Assembly: GCA_002356455.1 (NCBI GenBank)
Contig: AP017968.1
Span: 3,596,001-3,660,000 of the forward strand
Direction: 5' to 3'
From: Fusobacterium varium
Lineage (GTDB): Bacteria > Fusobacteriota > Fusobacteriia > Fusobacteriales > Fusobacteriaceae
Length of the DNA stretch: 64,000 nucleotides
Part shown: positions 24,035 through 32,920 of the stretch, in pieces
How positions within the stretch are numbered: the first letter of the stretch is position 1
Layout: each line of letters starts with the position of its first letter
Translations under genes and position numbers: made by a program
Notes under the pieces: model-generated
Seen by the model: the letters and a program-made list of their open reading frames with translations, nothing else
What the model was told of the DNA's origin: nothing
Database searches by the model: none

Positions 24035-25792
24035 ATGTATTTAGAAAAAATAAACAACCCAAAAGATTTAAATAAAATGAATATGGAAGAGTTAAAAAAA
24101 CTGGCAGATGAAATGAGAACAGCTCTTCTTAACAGACTGAGTAAAACTGGAGGACATATAGGACCTAATTTAGGAATGATTGAAGCTATCATTGCTATGC
24201 ATTATGTTTTTAATTCTCCAATAGATAAATTTGTATTTGATGTGTCTCACCAAAGTTATCCACACAAAATGCTGACAGGAAGAAAAGATGCTTATTTGTA
24301 TGAAAAACATTTTCATGATGTTTCAGGTTATACAAATCCTGATGAAAGTAAACATGATATATTTAATATTGGTCATACTTCAACATCTATAAGTTTAGCT
24401 TCTGGGCTGGCAAAAGCAAGAGATTTAAAAAATGATAATGAAAATATTATTGCTGTAATTGGTGATGGTTCTCTAAGTGGTGGAGAAGCATTAGAAGGAT
24501 TGGACTTTGCTGGAGAATTAAACAGTAATTTTATTATTGTTGTCAATGATAATGATATGTCTATTGCAGAAAATCATGGTGGATTATATAAAAATTTAAA
24601 AAAATTAAGAGAAAGCAATGGAACTCATGAGTGTAATCTTTTCAAAGCAATGGGCTTAGACTATATTTATGAGAACGATGGAAATAATATTGAAAAATTG
24701 ATTGAAACATTCTCAAAAGTAAAAGATATAGATCATCCAATAGTTGTTCATATCAATACTCAAAAAGGTAAGGGGTATAAATTCGCTGAAGAAAATAAAG
24801 AAAATTGGCATTGGAATTTCCCATTTGATATAGAAACTGGAAATGTATCATTAAACTTTGACGAAGACTATAGTTCAATAACTGGAGATTATTTATTAAA
24901 TAAAATGAAAAAAGATCATAAAGTAACTGCTGTTGTTGCTGGAGTTCCAACTAACATTGGATTTACAGCAGAAAAGAGAAAAGAAGCAGGAAAACAATTT
25001 GTAGATGTAGGAATTGCTGAGGAACATGCTGTTGCTATGGTTTCAGGGATTGCTAAAAATGGCTGCAAACCAGTATTCGCAACATATTCCAGCTTCATTC
25101 AAAGAACATATGATCAGATATCACAAGATTTATGTATTAACAATAATCCTGCAACTATATTAGTAAATGGTGCATCTATATACAGTATGAATGATGTTAC
25201 ACATTTAGGTATTTTTGATATTCCATTAATTTCAAACATTCCAAATATTGTTTATCTGGCACCTACTTCTAAAGAGGAATATCTAGCTATGCTGGATTGG
25301 AGTATAGAACAATCTCAATATCCTGTGGCAATTCGTATCCCAAGTAATGGAGTTATATCAGATAACAGGAATATTGATACTGATTACAGCAATATCAATA
25401 AATATAAAATGGAAATAAAAGGAAATAAAGTAGCTATACTTGCTTTAGGAGATTTTTATCAATTAGGAGAGGAAGTATCAAAGGAAATAGAAAAGGAATT
25501 AAAATTTATACCAACATTGATTAATCCAAGATATATTACAGGGTTAGATAAAGACATGCTTAAGGATCTATTAAGTAATCATGATATGGTTATTACTCTT
25601 GAAGATGGTATTTTAAATGGAGGATTTGGAGAAAAAGTATCAGCCTTCTATGGAACATCAGATATTAAAGTTAAAAATTATGGTTTCAAAAAAGAATTTA
25701 TTGACAGATATGATGTAGATGAAATTCTAAAAGAAAATGGAATTACTAAAGAACAAATAGTTAAAGATATTCTCAGCTGCAATATATTATAA
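24035..25792 (+). CDS. 1-deoxy-D-xylulose-5-phosphate synthase-like transketolase
   Basis: A 585-residue thiamine diphosphate enzyme with DXS domain order. FDVSHQSYPHKMLTGR (~70) and GHTSTSISLASGLA (~112) are followed by the ThDP/Mg motif GDGSLSGGEALEGLDFAGE (~143) with NDNDMSIAEN. The pyrimidine domain has VDVGIAEEHAVAMVSGIA (~325). It is ~40 residues shorter than typical DXS. Its solitary position behind a MerR-type promoter suggests an inducible paralogue rather than the housekeeping isoprenoid enzyme; that is inference. The ribosome binding site is AAGGAG. Confidence 0.82.
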   Translation: MYLEKINNPKDLNKMNMEELKKLADEMRTALLNRLSKTGGHIGPNLGMIEAIIAMHYVFNSPIDKFVFDVSHQSYPHKMLTGRKDAYLYEKHFHDVSGYTNPDESKHDIFNIGHTSTSISLASGLAKARDLKNDNENIIAVIGDGSLSGGEALEGLDFAGELNSNFIIVVNDNDMSIAENHGGLYKNLKKLRESNGTHECNLFKAMGLDYIYENDGNNIEKLIETFSKVKDIDHPIVVHINTQKGKGYKFAEENKENWHWNFPFDIETGNVSLNFDEDYSSITGDYLLNKMKKDHKVTAVVAGVPTNIGFTAEKRKEAGKQFVDVGIAEEHAVAMVSGIAKNGCKPVFATYSSFIQRTYDQISQDLCINNNPATILVNGASIYSMNDVTHLGIFDIPLISNIPNIVYLAPTSKEEYLAMLDWSIEQSQYPVAIRIPSNGVISDNRNIDTDYSNINKYKMEIKGNKVAILALGDFYQLGEEVSKEIEKELKFIPTLINPRYITGLDKDMLKDLLSNHDMVITLEDGILNGGFGEKVSAFYGTSDIKVKNYGFKKEFIDRYDVDEILKENGITKEQIVKDILSCNIL

Positions 25793-25872
25793 ATCAATTA
25801 TCAAATATATAGATTCTTAAAAAAAATTATAAATTTCTATTCTCCATTCTTTTGTCAGTCCAGATATAAAAA

Positions 25873-25922
25873 ACTACACCCAAAATCTTAGTTATCTAGA
25901 ACTTTGGGTGTAGTATATTTTT
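25873..25922. terminator. bidirectional terminator between convergent genes
   Basis: A 12-bp stem ACTACACCCAAA / TTTGGGTGTAGT with T runs on both sides (25918-25922 on plus; 25867-25872 read on minus). It serves the DXS-like gene (plus) and the second autotransporter (minus). Confidence 0.88.
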
Positions 25923-25976
25923 TCATTCAGTGATAAAAAGTTTTCTTAATATAATAATCTTCAAAATATTTTTTAC

Positions 25977-28900
25977 TTAAAATCTAATTCTTATTCCTAT
26001 ACTTGCCTGCCAGTTTGTTTCAAAGTCACTTCCAAATGTTTTTTCTAAATCATAATATAAATGTGTAGTTCCTGTTTTTCCAACTCTAAACTGTCCGCCT
26101 ATTCCTATCTCTATCCATGTATCTCTTCCACTGTATCTCTTATTTATACTTGCATCTTCTCCAGTTATTTTAGCACCATATTCTCCTGCAAATTCATGTA
26201 ATACTCCTACTTTTATAAAATGGCTGCTCTTATTAAAATCATGCCCTGTATATATTCCTGCTCTTCCTATTACACTTTTTATATCTCTTTGTTCTACTCT
26301 TACTCCACTGTTCATTGAATAATCAGCACCTTTTACATATGTATAATTCATTTGTACATGTGGAGTTACATACCAAGCATTATTTTCATATTTTTTCCCA
26401 TGCTCTAAGCTAAGACTTCCACCCCAAGTATTATAATCTGCTTCCAGTTTTTGATTATTTTCAGTATAATTCTTATAATCATTATCAAGATAGCTGTATT
26501 TAAAAATTATATCTGTATAGCTATTATCATTATATGCAAATGATTTATACATAGAAATTCCCATATTATGATTTTTTCCATCACCGTTTCTAAAGTCTGC
26601 CTTTCCATCTCTTTTATGTACTGCAAATCCAGTAAATACACTTCCTTTTTCTGTTTCTTTTCTTTTATCATATCCTACTTGAAGCATATTATAGTCATTC
26701 TTAAATTTTCCAGATGATTTATCATGTTCCATTTTCCCAGATACTATTCTTACCCATACTCCATTTTCAGAGGTATAATCACGTATTTCTCCAAGTCTTT
26801 TATGAATAGTATCTAATTCTAAACGTGATAATGCAGCATTCATGTAGTTCAAAGTAAGATCTTCTTCTACTTTTTCAACTACTTCTCCTTCTTTTTTACT
26901 TATTCCAGTTACATACCAATTATTTTCATTTTCTTTGTTATTTTCACCATCCCCGTGTACATTTTCTTCAATTGACAGTGTATAATTATATATATTTGAT
27001 ATATCAGAAAATTCACTTCCTTCAAATGTTACATTTTTATCAGAAGCAGCTATCATGATAGAAGAATTTTCTTTATCTGAAAAATTATGATTTACCAAAT
27101 CACTAATAGAAGTTTTCCCTGCCTGTACATAGTTTTTTTGTGATGTATCTGCCTTTTTTATATAGATATAATCTGTTTTATTCCCAGTTTGGTCTTTGTC
27201 TTCTGGAGAGATATCTAGGATATATTTTCCTCCCTCACCTGTTGTATTATCAATTGATAATGTTTGTTTTCCATTGATAGTTTCCCCTTTATAATTCTGT
27301 GCCATATCCACTATCCCATTTTCTATATTAAAATTTGTTACTGTACTATCTTGTGGAATATACCAAGCTGCATTATTTTTTAATCCTAAATTAAATACAC
27401 CCCCATTTTCTTGAACGGATCTTCCTTCTAAATACGAATCCTCAGTATCTAACAAGATATCAGTTATAGAGCCAGCTTTTGTTGAAAATATAAGTCCTTG
27501 AATTTTTTTGTTGTATCCTTCATCAGTTATTGATACATTTCCATTATCATTATATACTGCATATCCATCTGAATATATGCTAGTTCCTCCATTAAGTTTT
27601 ATAGAACCTGTTTTATTAGATACTCCTATTACAAAACTAGTATTTTCCCCTATGGCTGTTATTATACTTCCATCTTCTATTGTTACCTCTGAAGATGAAC
27701 CATCATTATGTACTGCTCTTATTTGATTGGTATCTTTTCCTGCTACACTTATTTCAGAATTTTTTCCTATATTTAATATTGAATCTCCTTTATTATACAC
27801 TGAATAAGCATAATTTTTTTGACTTTTTGAGTTTAGAATTGAAGATATTTTTACTCCATTCCCTATATCCATTTTTCCACCATTATTATTATATAACCCC
27901 ATTACAAAACCTGTATTTTCTCCTATAGCTGTTATTGTTCCTCCATCTTCTATTGTTACCTCTGAAGATGAACCATCATTATGTACTGCTCTTATTTGAT
28001 TGGCATCTTTTCCTTCTACACTTATTTCAGAATTTTTTCCTATATTTAATATTGAATCTCCTTTATTATACACTGAATAAGCATAATTTTTTTGTTCTTT
28101 TGAATTGATAGTTGAAAATATTTTTACTCCATCTCCTATGTTTAATTTTGAATCCTTGGTATTATAAACTCCATACACATTATCTTTTTCCTTTTCTGAA
28201 TTAAGTATTGAAATTATTTTTACTCCATTTCCTATATTCATCTTTCCACCATTATTATTATACAATCCCATTATAAATACGATATTTTCCCCTATAGCTG
28301 TTATAGTTCCTCCATCTTTTATTGTTACCTCTGAAGATAAACCATCATTATATACCGCTGATATTTGCCTTGTATCGGTCCCTTCTGCACTTATTTGAGA
28401 ATTTTTTCCTATATTTAATATTGAATTTTCTATATTATATACTGAATAAGCAGAATTCTTTTGTTCTTTTGAATTGATAGTTGAAGATATTTTTACTCCA
28501 TTTCCTATATCCAATTTTGACCCTTTAGTATTATAAGCTCCATATACATTATCTTTTTCCTTTTCTGAATTAAGTATTGAAATTATTTTTACTCCATTCC
28601 CTATATTCATTTTTCCACTATTATACAACCCCATTACAAAACCTGTATTTTCCCCTATAGCTGTTATAGTTCCTCCATCTTCTATTGTTACCTCTGAAGA
28701 TAAACCATCATTACATACTGTATATACTTTACTTGCATCTGTTCCTTCCGCACTTATTTGAGAATTTTTTCCTATATTCATTTTTCCACTATTATTATTC
28801 AAACCCATTACAGAACTAGCATTTGTTCCTTTTGCACTTATTGCTGCATTATTTCCTATATTTATTTTTCCATTCGCCATATTATAAACTGCATAAGATT

Positions 28901-29702
28901 GCCCTGATACTCCACTAGAAAGAGTTATTTCTGTTTCCAATATTAACCCATTTCCAATTGTTATTGTATCTCCCAACAACTGATAAATTCCCAGTGCCCA
29001 ATGACCATTTTTAATTTCACTTTTTGCCTCTCTTACTTCTGCTCTAATTTTTACATCATCTCCAATAAAAACATTACTTTTATTAGAAAATCCAGTAGAA
29101 TCAACAGAAATTCCCACTGCAATTCCTGTTGAATTAGAAACATTTATCTCGCTTCCTTTTCCAAAATAAGTTGAAGAGCTGTACTTAAGCTCTGCACCAT
29201 AAGCTGTTGAAGATGAGCCAACTTCTTTTGTATTTATTAGAACATTTATTTTAGTGTTTTCTCCTAAAGTTAATTTTCCTTGATTAGTAACCCCAACAAG
29301 AGTTGTTGTATTTCCACCTAATTCTCCTGTAGTAACATTTATTTTCAGCCCATCTGACATATAAACTTCATTTTTAGTTCCAATATTCTCCAATCCTTTT
29401 CCCCAAATAATGCCAGTTGCTCCTCCCCTTTTCTTTTTTAATGTTGTATTTATTTCTTTTATATTAACTGTAAGATTTTCTGAATTTTCTATTTTTAATC
29501 CATTCACTTCTTTATAGGCTCCATGATTTATATCAGACACATCTATTACTTCATTACTTTTATTTTTAATTTCTATTCCCGTTTCTATATCTTGTAAATT
29601 TTCTTCACTATATCCTATATTTTTAACAATTATAAATAAAAGTAAAATTCTCAATGTTATTTCTATTTTTTCTTTAACCCTCTTTTTATTATCTTTTTTC
29701 AT
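25977..29702 (-). CDS. autotransporter surface protein with long internal repeats
   Basis: A 1241-residue type V secretion protein. The N-terminus is basic then hydrophobic, with cleavage likely near GYS-EEN. The passenger is built of beta-helix repeats of the form ILNIGKNSQISAEG and GGTITAIGEN. A ~91-residue unit recurs about four times between 27.6 and 28.8 kb, with the copies at 27674 and 27947 nearly identical in DNA. The C-terminal barrel runs from about GVWVRIVSGKMEHD to ASIGIRIRF with terminal Phe. Upstream lies an inverted-repeat-flanked promoter, so expression may be phase variable. Function (adhesion, aggregation) is not visible from sequence. Confidence 0.9.
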   Translation of the reverse strand: MKKDNKKRVKEKIEITLRILLLFIIVKNIGYSEENLQDIETGIEIKNKSNEVIDVSDINHGAYKEVNGLKIENSENLTVNIKEINTTLKKKRGGATGIIWGKGLENIGTKNEVYMSDGLKINVTTGELGGNTTTLVGVTNQGKLTLGENTKINVLINTKEVGSSSTAYGAELKYSSSTYFGKGSEINVSNSTGIAVGISVDSTGFSNKSNVFIGDDVKIRAEVREAKSEIKNGHWALGIYQLLGDTITIGNGLILETEITLSSGVSGQSYAVYNMANGKINIGNNAAISAKGTNASSVMGLNNNSGKMNIGKNSQISAEGTDASKVYTVCNDGLSSEVTIEDGGTITAIGENTGFVMGLYNSGKMNIGNGVKIISILNSEKEKDNVYGAYNTKGSKLDIGNGVKISSTINSKEQKNSAYSVYNIENSILNIGKNSQISAEGTDTRQISAVYNDGLSSEVTIKDGGTITAIGENIVFIMGLYNNNGGKMNIGNGVKIISILNSEKEKDNVYGVYNTKDSKLNIGDGVKIFSTINSKEQKNYAYSVYNKGDSILNIGKNSEISVEGKDANQIRAVHNDGSSSEVTIEDGGTITAIGENTGFVMGLYNNNGGKMDIGNGVKISSILNSKSQKNYAYSVYNKGDSILNIGKNSEISVAGKDTNQIRAVHNDGSSSEVTIEDGSIITAIGENTSFVIGVSNKTGSIKLNGGTSIYSDGYAVYNDNGNVSITDEGYNKKIQGLIFSTKAGSITDILLDTEDSYLEGRSVQENGGVFNLGLKNNAAWYIPQDSTVTNFNIENGIVDMAQNYKGETINGKQTLSIDNTTGEGGKYILDISPEDKDQTGNKTDYIYIKKADTSQKNYVQAGKTSISDLVNHNFSDKENSSIMIAASDKNVTFEGSEFSDISNIYNYTLSIEENVHGDGENNKENENNWYVTGISKKEGEVVEKVEEDLTLNYMNAALSRLELDTIHKRLGEIRDYTSENGVWVRIVSGKMEHDKSSGKFKNDYNMLQVGYDKRKETEKGSVFTGFAVHKRDGKADFRNGDGKNHNMGISMYKSFAYNDNSYTDIIFKYSYLDNDYKNYTENNQKLEADYNTWGGSLSLEHGKKYENNAWYVTPHVQMNYTYVKGADYSMNSGVRVEQRDIKSVIGRAGIYTGHDFNKSSHFIKVGVLHEFAGEYGAKITGEDASINKRYSGRDTWIEIGIGGQFRVGKTGTTHLYYDLEKTFGSDFETNWQASIGIRIRF

Positions 29703-29775
29703 ACTCTTTCCCTCTCAATATTTGTTTATTAGAAACATTCTCTAAAGCAATAAAAAATACCAAATATTCTCTTTT

Positions 29776-29922
29776 ATATAATAAGGCGAACAATAAATAG
29801 CCTTAAGTCGTAATTTTAAAGAGTTAGTTTTTTTCACTTTGTATTTTTTCAAATATCTAAATCTTGATTTTTTAAAATTTAAAGGGTATAATGAGTAGTA
29901 TAAAGTGTTCGCCTTATTATAT
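29776..29922. repeat. candidate invertible promoter element 1 (17-bp inverted repeats)
   Basis: Perfect 17-bp inverted repeats ATATAATAAGGCGAACA (29776-29792) and its complement (29906-29922) enclose 113 bp. Inside, on the plus strand, is TTGATT (29864-29869), a 17-bp spacer and TATAAT (29887-29892). The gene start of the autotransporter lies 74 bp left of the element and reads leftwards, so as drawn the promoter points away from it. Inversion would aim it at the gene. No recombinase gene is in the window. Confidence 0.72.
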
Positions 29923-30002
29923 TAACACGAATACTTTTGTTTTTTAGATTTTAAGGTATTTTTCTTTTTAGATAAAATTGAAAATTTCAATATAAATAAT
30001 TA

Positions 30003-30034
30003 AAAAAAGCTGTCATAAAAACAGCTTTTTTAAT
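30003..30034. terminator. bidirectional terminator right of element 1
   Basis: AAAAAAGCTGT / ACAGCTTTTTT with a 7-base loop and A/T runs on both sides. It would stop the rightward transcript from the promoter inside element 1 after ~135 bases, and leftward read-through from the ferredoxin side. Confidence 0.8.
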
Positions 30035-30086
30035 TATTTATTCTCTTAAAATTTAAATTTAATGTATAATTGCAACAAATAAAAAA

Positions 30087-30107
30087 AAGAGCCATTACAG
30101 GCTCTTT
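30087..30107 (-). terminator. terminator of the ferredoxin gene
   Basis: Minus-strand stem AAAGAGCC / GGCTCTTT with a 5-6 base loop and a T run, 10 bp after the ferredoxin stop. Confidence 0.88.
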
Positions 30108-30116
30108 CTAACTTAA

Positions 30117-30287
30117 TTACTCAGCTGATATAGCTGAAACAGGACATCCCCCTGCACAAGCTCCACAGTCAACACAAGCATCTGATATTCCATATTTTCC
30201 ATCATCAGTTGCAGCTATTGCTCCTACTGGACAAGTTCCTTCACAAGCTCCACATCCTATACAAGCGTCTTTATCTATTACGTGCAT
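30117..30287 (-). CDS. 2[4Fe-4S] ferredoxin
   Basis: A 56-residue clostridial-type ferredoxin. It begins MHVIDKDACIGCGACEGTCPVGAI and has a second motif CVDCGACAGGCPVSAIS. Both CxxCxxCxxxCP motifs are intact, so two low-potential 4Fe-4S clusters are expected. It carries electrons in anaerobic fermentation (pyruvate:ferredoxin oxidoreductase, hydrogenase, Rnf). It starts at an ATG after AGGAGGG. It is monocistronic with a consensus promoter and a terminator. Confidence 0.96.
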   Translation of the reverse strand: MHVIDKDACIGCGACEGTCPVGAIAATDDGKYGISDACVDCGACAGGCPVSAISAE

Positions 30288-30329
30288 TAAAATCCCTCCT
30301 AATATTCATTTAATTTTTTAACTAATTAA

Positions 30330-30358
30330 ATTCTATATCATTTTCTAAATCTTGTCAA
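30330..30358 (-). promoter_or_regulatory. ferredoxin promoter
   Basis: Minus strand: consensus TTGACA (30358-30353), a 17-bp spacer, TAGAAT (30335-30330). It is strong, as expected for an abundant electron carrier. Confidence 0.82.
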
Positions 30359-30441
30359 GTGTAATTTAAAAAAAATGTTGTATTTTCAAACACTTATATT
30401 TTGATTGCCAAATATTTTAATACACTTTCATCATATTTAGG

Positions 30442-31152
30442 TTAGGCATCATGCTCTAATAAATCATTAGCTTTTATTATAGTTGTTAATTTTCTTCCAT
30501 ACTCTTCTCTTATTTCAGAATAGTTATTCAGGTGTTTAACCAATTTTAACGAATTTTCTCCATTAACTATTGCAGTTCTAAGTTGTTTATATGCTCCGTG
30601 TCTTGCTAATGTCATTATATAATCTTTTACTGACTCATCTATAGTATCATATTTTTTATAGTAAGTCCCTTTTCCCACTTTAACACTTTTATCCTGATCC
30701 TTTGAAAAAGACTTCATTCCAAAAAGATTGTTTCCTTTTTTGGCTACATTTGAGGTCCCCCACCCACTTTCTAATGAAGCTTGAGCTATTATTAATGAAG
30801 TAGGCGGTACTACCATTTTATTCAAAAGTTCATTAGTATTCATATTTTTTACTTTATATTTTGCAAAAGCATTATTCAAAATATCTTTTTCTTCCTGTGT
30901 TCTTACACCTTTTTCTATTATTTTCTTTACCTGCTCTTTTTCAGTTTTTATCTCTATTTCAATATTTTCAATTATTGGTACAAGTGTTTGTATAAATATT
31001 TTTTTTCTTTCATTACCTTGTATTGCACTAAAATCAATTCTTTTATTTAGATAAAACTGTTTATTTTTTAGCTCACTTTCATTTACTGTGATTTCTGAAA
31101 AAGCAGTAAAAGAAAAAAGAAAAATTAATAACATAAATATTTTTTTTCTCAT
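30442..31152 (-). CDS. exported Bax-like glucosaminidase
   Basis: A 236-residue protein with a signal peptide (about 1-19, FTAFS-EI). The C-terminal ~130 residues carry the glucosaminidase (GH73-like) fold with SLIIAQASLESGWGTSNVAKKGNNLFGMKSF, whose ASLESGWG Glu is the catalytic acid, then YDTIDESVKDYIMTL. This is the arrangement of Bax/FlgJ-type proteins. Its probable role is peptidoglycan remodelling in the periplasm. It is not linked to flagellar genes. Confidence 0.88.
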   Translation of the reverse strand: MRKKIFMLLIFLFSFTAFSEITVNESELKNKQFYLNKRIDFSAIQGNERKKIFIQTLVPIIENIEIEIKTEKEQVKKIIEKGVRTQEEKDILNNAFAKYKVKNMNTNELLNKMVVPPTSLIIAQASLESGWGTSNVAKKGNNLFGMKSFSKDQDKSVKVGKGTYYKKYDTIDESVKDYIMTLARHGAYKQLRTAIVNGENSLKLVKHLNNYSEIREEYGRKLTTIIKANDLLEHDA

Positions 31153-31454
31153 TTTTTCCTCCGAGTTAATAAAGTTAGCAGAAAATCCAATTGATTTTCC
31201 TTATATTTATCTGTTACATTAATCACTACCTCTAGTGGTCAAATTTTTCTGCTTATCCCCATATCAGCGTCAGAATACATCTCTTAGAACATTAATTTAT
31301 AAATCTTCAAAAAAGATATATTTTTTTTAATTAAATAACAATATATTATACCATACTAATTGAAAAAAAGATAACTTTTTTTGACAATTTTTAGTTGAAA
31401 AAAGTAAAAAGCTCTCTAAAGAAAGAGAGCTTTAATATTATGTCTGAAGTTAAT
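31153..31454. other. intergenic region
   Basis: About 300 bp without a gene. It holds a small CACTA..TAGTG hairpin near 31224-31240 and the terminator at 31408-31434. No clear promoter for the glucosaminidase stands out from the AT-rich background. Confidence 0.5.
31408..31434 (-). terminator. terminator of the ABC transporter operon
   Basis: Minus-strand stem AAAGCTCTCT / AGAGAGCTTT with a short loop and TTTTT following, 21 bp after the last gene of the operon. Confidence 0.87.
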
Positions 31455-31814
31455 TTAATTATCACTTTTTATCCAATTCTCTTCCCCGTTTATTAACAAA
31501 GGAAGATAAATAGTTGCATCCTCAGTTGGTGTAAGTTTAAATTCATTTTCTAATACAACATCCTTACCTGTATTATCTTTAAATTCTATAGTTAATTTAT
31601 GCTTTGGTCCTTTTACATATACCATAGCTTTTTTATTTACTTTAATCTTTTTAGCCTTTTCTCCATTTACAGAATATGAAATATCTATAGCTGTATATTC
31701 TCCAACTTTTTTATTATCAATAAATACTCTATGCTGTTTTCCACTAATAAATAAAGCTGCTGCAATCCCGATAAGGACTGCTATTAAAATTATCCAGTTT
31801 CTCACTATTTTCAT
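31455..31814 (-). CDS. membrane-anchored protein of unknown function in ABC operon
   Basis: A 119-residue protein with one N-terminal membrane segment (~7-25, WIILIAVLIGIAAALFIS) and an ~90-residue extracytoplasmic beta-rich domain (HRVFIDNKKVGEYTAIDISYSVNG and so on). I recognise no catalytic motif. Its start overlaps the stop of the upstream permease by one base, so it is translationally coupled and probably an accessory subunit of the importer. Confidence 0.72.
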   Translation of the reverse strand: MKIVRNWIILIAVLIGIAAALFISGKQHRVFIDNKKVGEYTAIDISYSVNGEKAKKIKVNKKAMVYVKGPKHKLTIEFKDNTGKDVVLENEFKLTPTEDATIYLPLLINGEENWIKSDN

Positions 31815-32920
31815 TAGTTCCCACCTGCCTGATTAGAGTTCATCTCAAGTATTCTTTTTCTCTCTGCCTCTTTTTCTTTCTCTCTTCTCCATTGATGAAG
31901 AATAAGAACTAAAGCAATTATTCCATAAGATACAAATACTCTAAAATATTCTCCTATCTGTGCTGAACCAATAAGTTCTTTCCCTGCTCTTGGAGCCAGT
32001 ACAAACATAGTATGAAAAAGAATTACTCCACTAAGTGCATTTGGAATACTTGCTTTGGATACAGTTGCTCCTCCTATCAAAAGAGCTGCAATAGCAAACA
32101 TTCCTATCTGCTCATGGCTGTTGTATGTATTCATAGTTCCAATATTTTGAAGAAATATAAGTTGTCCTATTCCAGCAAGAATAGTGGAAATAACAATTGC
32201 TAATATTCTTGTTCTGTCAACTGCAATACCTGATGATTTAGACACTTCTATATCCTGTCCAATTGCTCTCATATCTTGACCTAACTTAGTTTTTCTAAAC
32301 CAAACTATAAAGAAACATAAAAGAACTATAGCAAGAATAGTTAATACAGGAATAGAATACTGCCCTATATTAAAAACTATTCCATCATCTAAAGCTCTTC
32401 TTATATTTTTAAGATCTATTGCATTTCTTATTCCATGCCCTCTTGAAAGAAGTATTGCTTCATTTTTTATAGGTATTACTTTTCCCATTCCATACAGAAC
32501 TAAAAGCTGATATACACCATTGATAAAAAAACCAAGTATCATAGATGTAATCATCTCTCTTCCTTTTGCTCTGTTCAAAACAATTCCACCTATATATCCC
32601 ATAAGAGCTGCTATTGGAAGAGTTATGATAACAGCAAGAAAAAATCCCTGCAGTCCAACTATATTCCAATCAGTTATAAATATTAAAGCTATTTGTCCAG
32701 CCATTGCCCCTAACACTATACCAAAATTTAATCCCATTCCTGCTATTATAGGTATTAAAAGAGATAATACTAAGAATAAATTACGAGATAATCTCAAAAT
32801 TATTTCTTGTATAAGATACTCTATACTCAATCCAGATATTGGTATAGATAAAAGTATTATTATTACCATAAATATAGGAACTATATTATTTATTAAAAAT
32901 TTTTTAATTTTATTTTCCAC
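31814..32920 (-). CDS. ABC importer permease (BMP/sugar type), second subunit
   Basis: A ~368-residue inner-membrane permease of the BPD_transp_2 family (as in RbsC or the YufQ/BmpC nucleoside systems) with about 8-10 hydrophobic segments. The coupling region is MRAIGQDIEVSKSSGIAVDRTRI. There is no ATG at the expected place. I use the GTG at 32920 (after AAGG with 8-base spacing); a GTG at 32929 is the alternative but lacks proper spacing. It overlaps the preceding permease gene. Confidence 0.88.
   Translation of the reverse strand: MENKIKKFLINNIVPIFMVIIILLSIPISGLSIEYLIQEIILRLSRNLFLVLSLLIPIIAGMGLNFGIVLGAMAGQIALIFITDWNIVGLQGFFLAVIITLPIAALMGYIGGIVLNRAKGREMITSMILGFFINGVYQLLVLYGMGKVIPIKNEAILLSRGHGIRNAIDLKNIRRALDDGIVFNIGQYSIPVLTILAIVLLCFFIVWFRKTKLGQDMRAIGQDIEVSKSSGIAVDRTRILAIVISTILAGIGQLIFLQNIGTMNTYNSHEQIGMFAIAALLIGGATVSKASIPNALSGVILFHTMFVLAPRAGKELIGSAQIGEYFRVFVSYGIIALVLILHQWRREKEKEAERKRILEMNSNQAGGN

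Noticed and set aside
27600-28800. CRISPR-like regular repeats
   Set aside because: The repeats are long (~273 bp), in frame and inside an autotransporter gene; no short repeats with unique spacers and no cas genes.
29776-30035. Element 1 as a small RNA gene (promoter plus terminator at 30003)
   Set aside because: A ~135-base transcript is possible, but it does not explain the perfect inverted repeats at exactly the promoter boundaries or their similarity to element 2. Kept only as an alternative reading.
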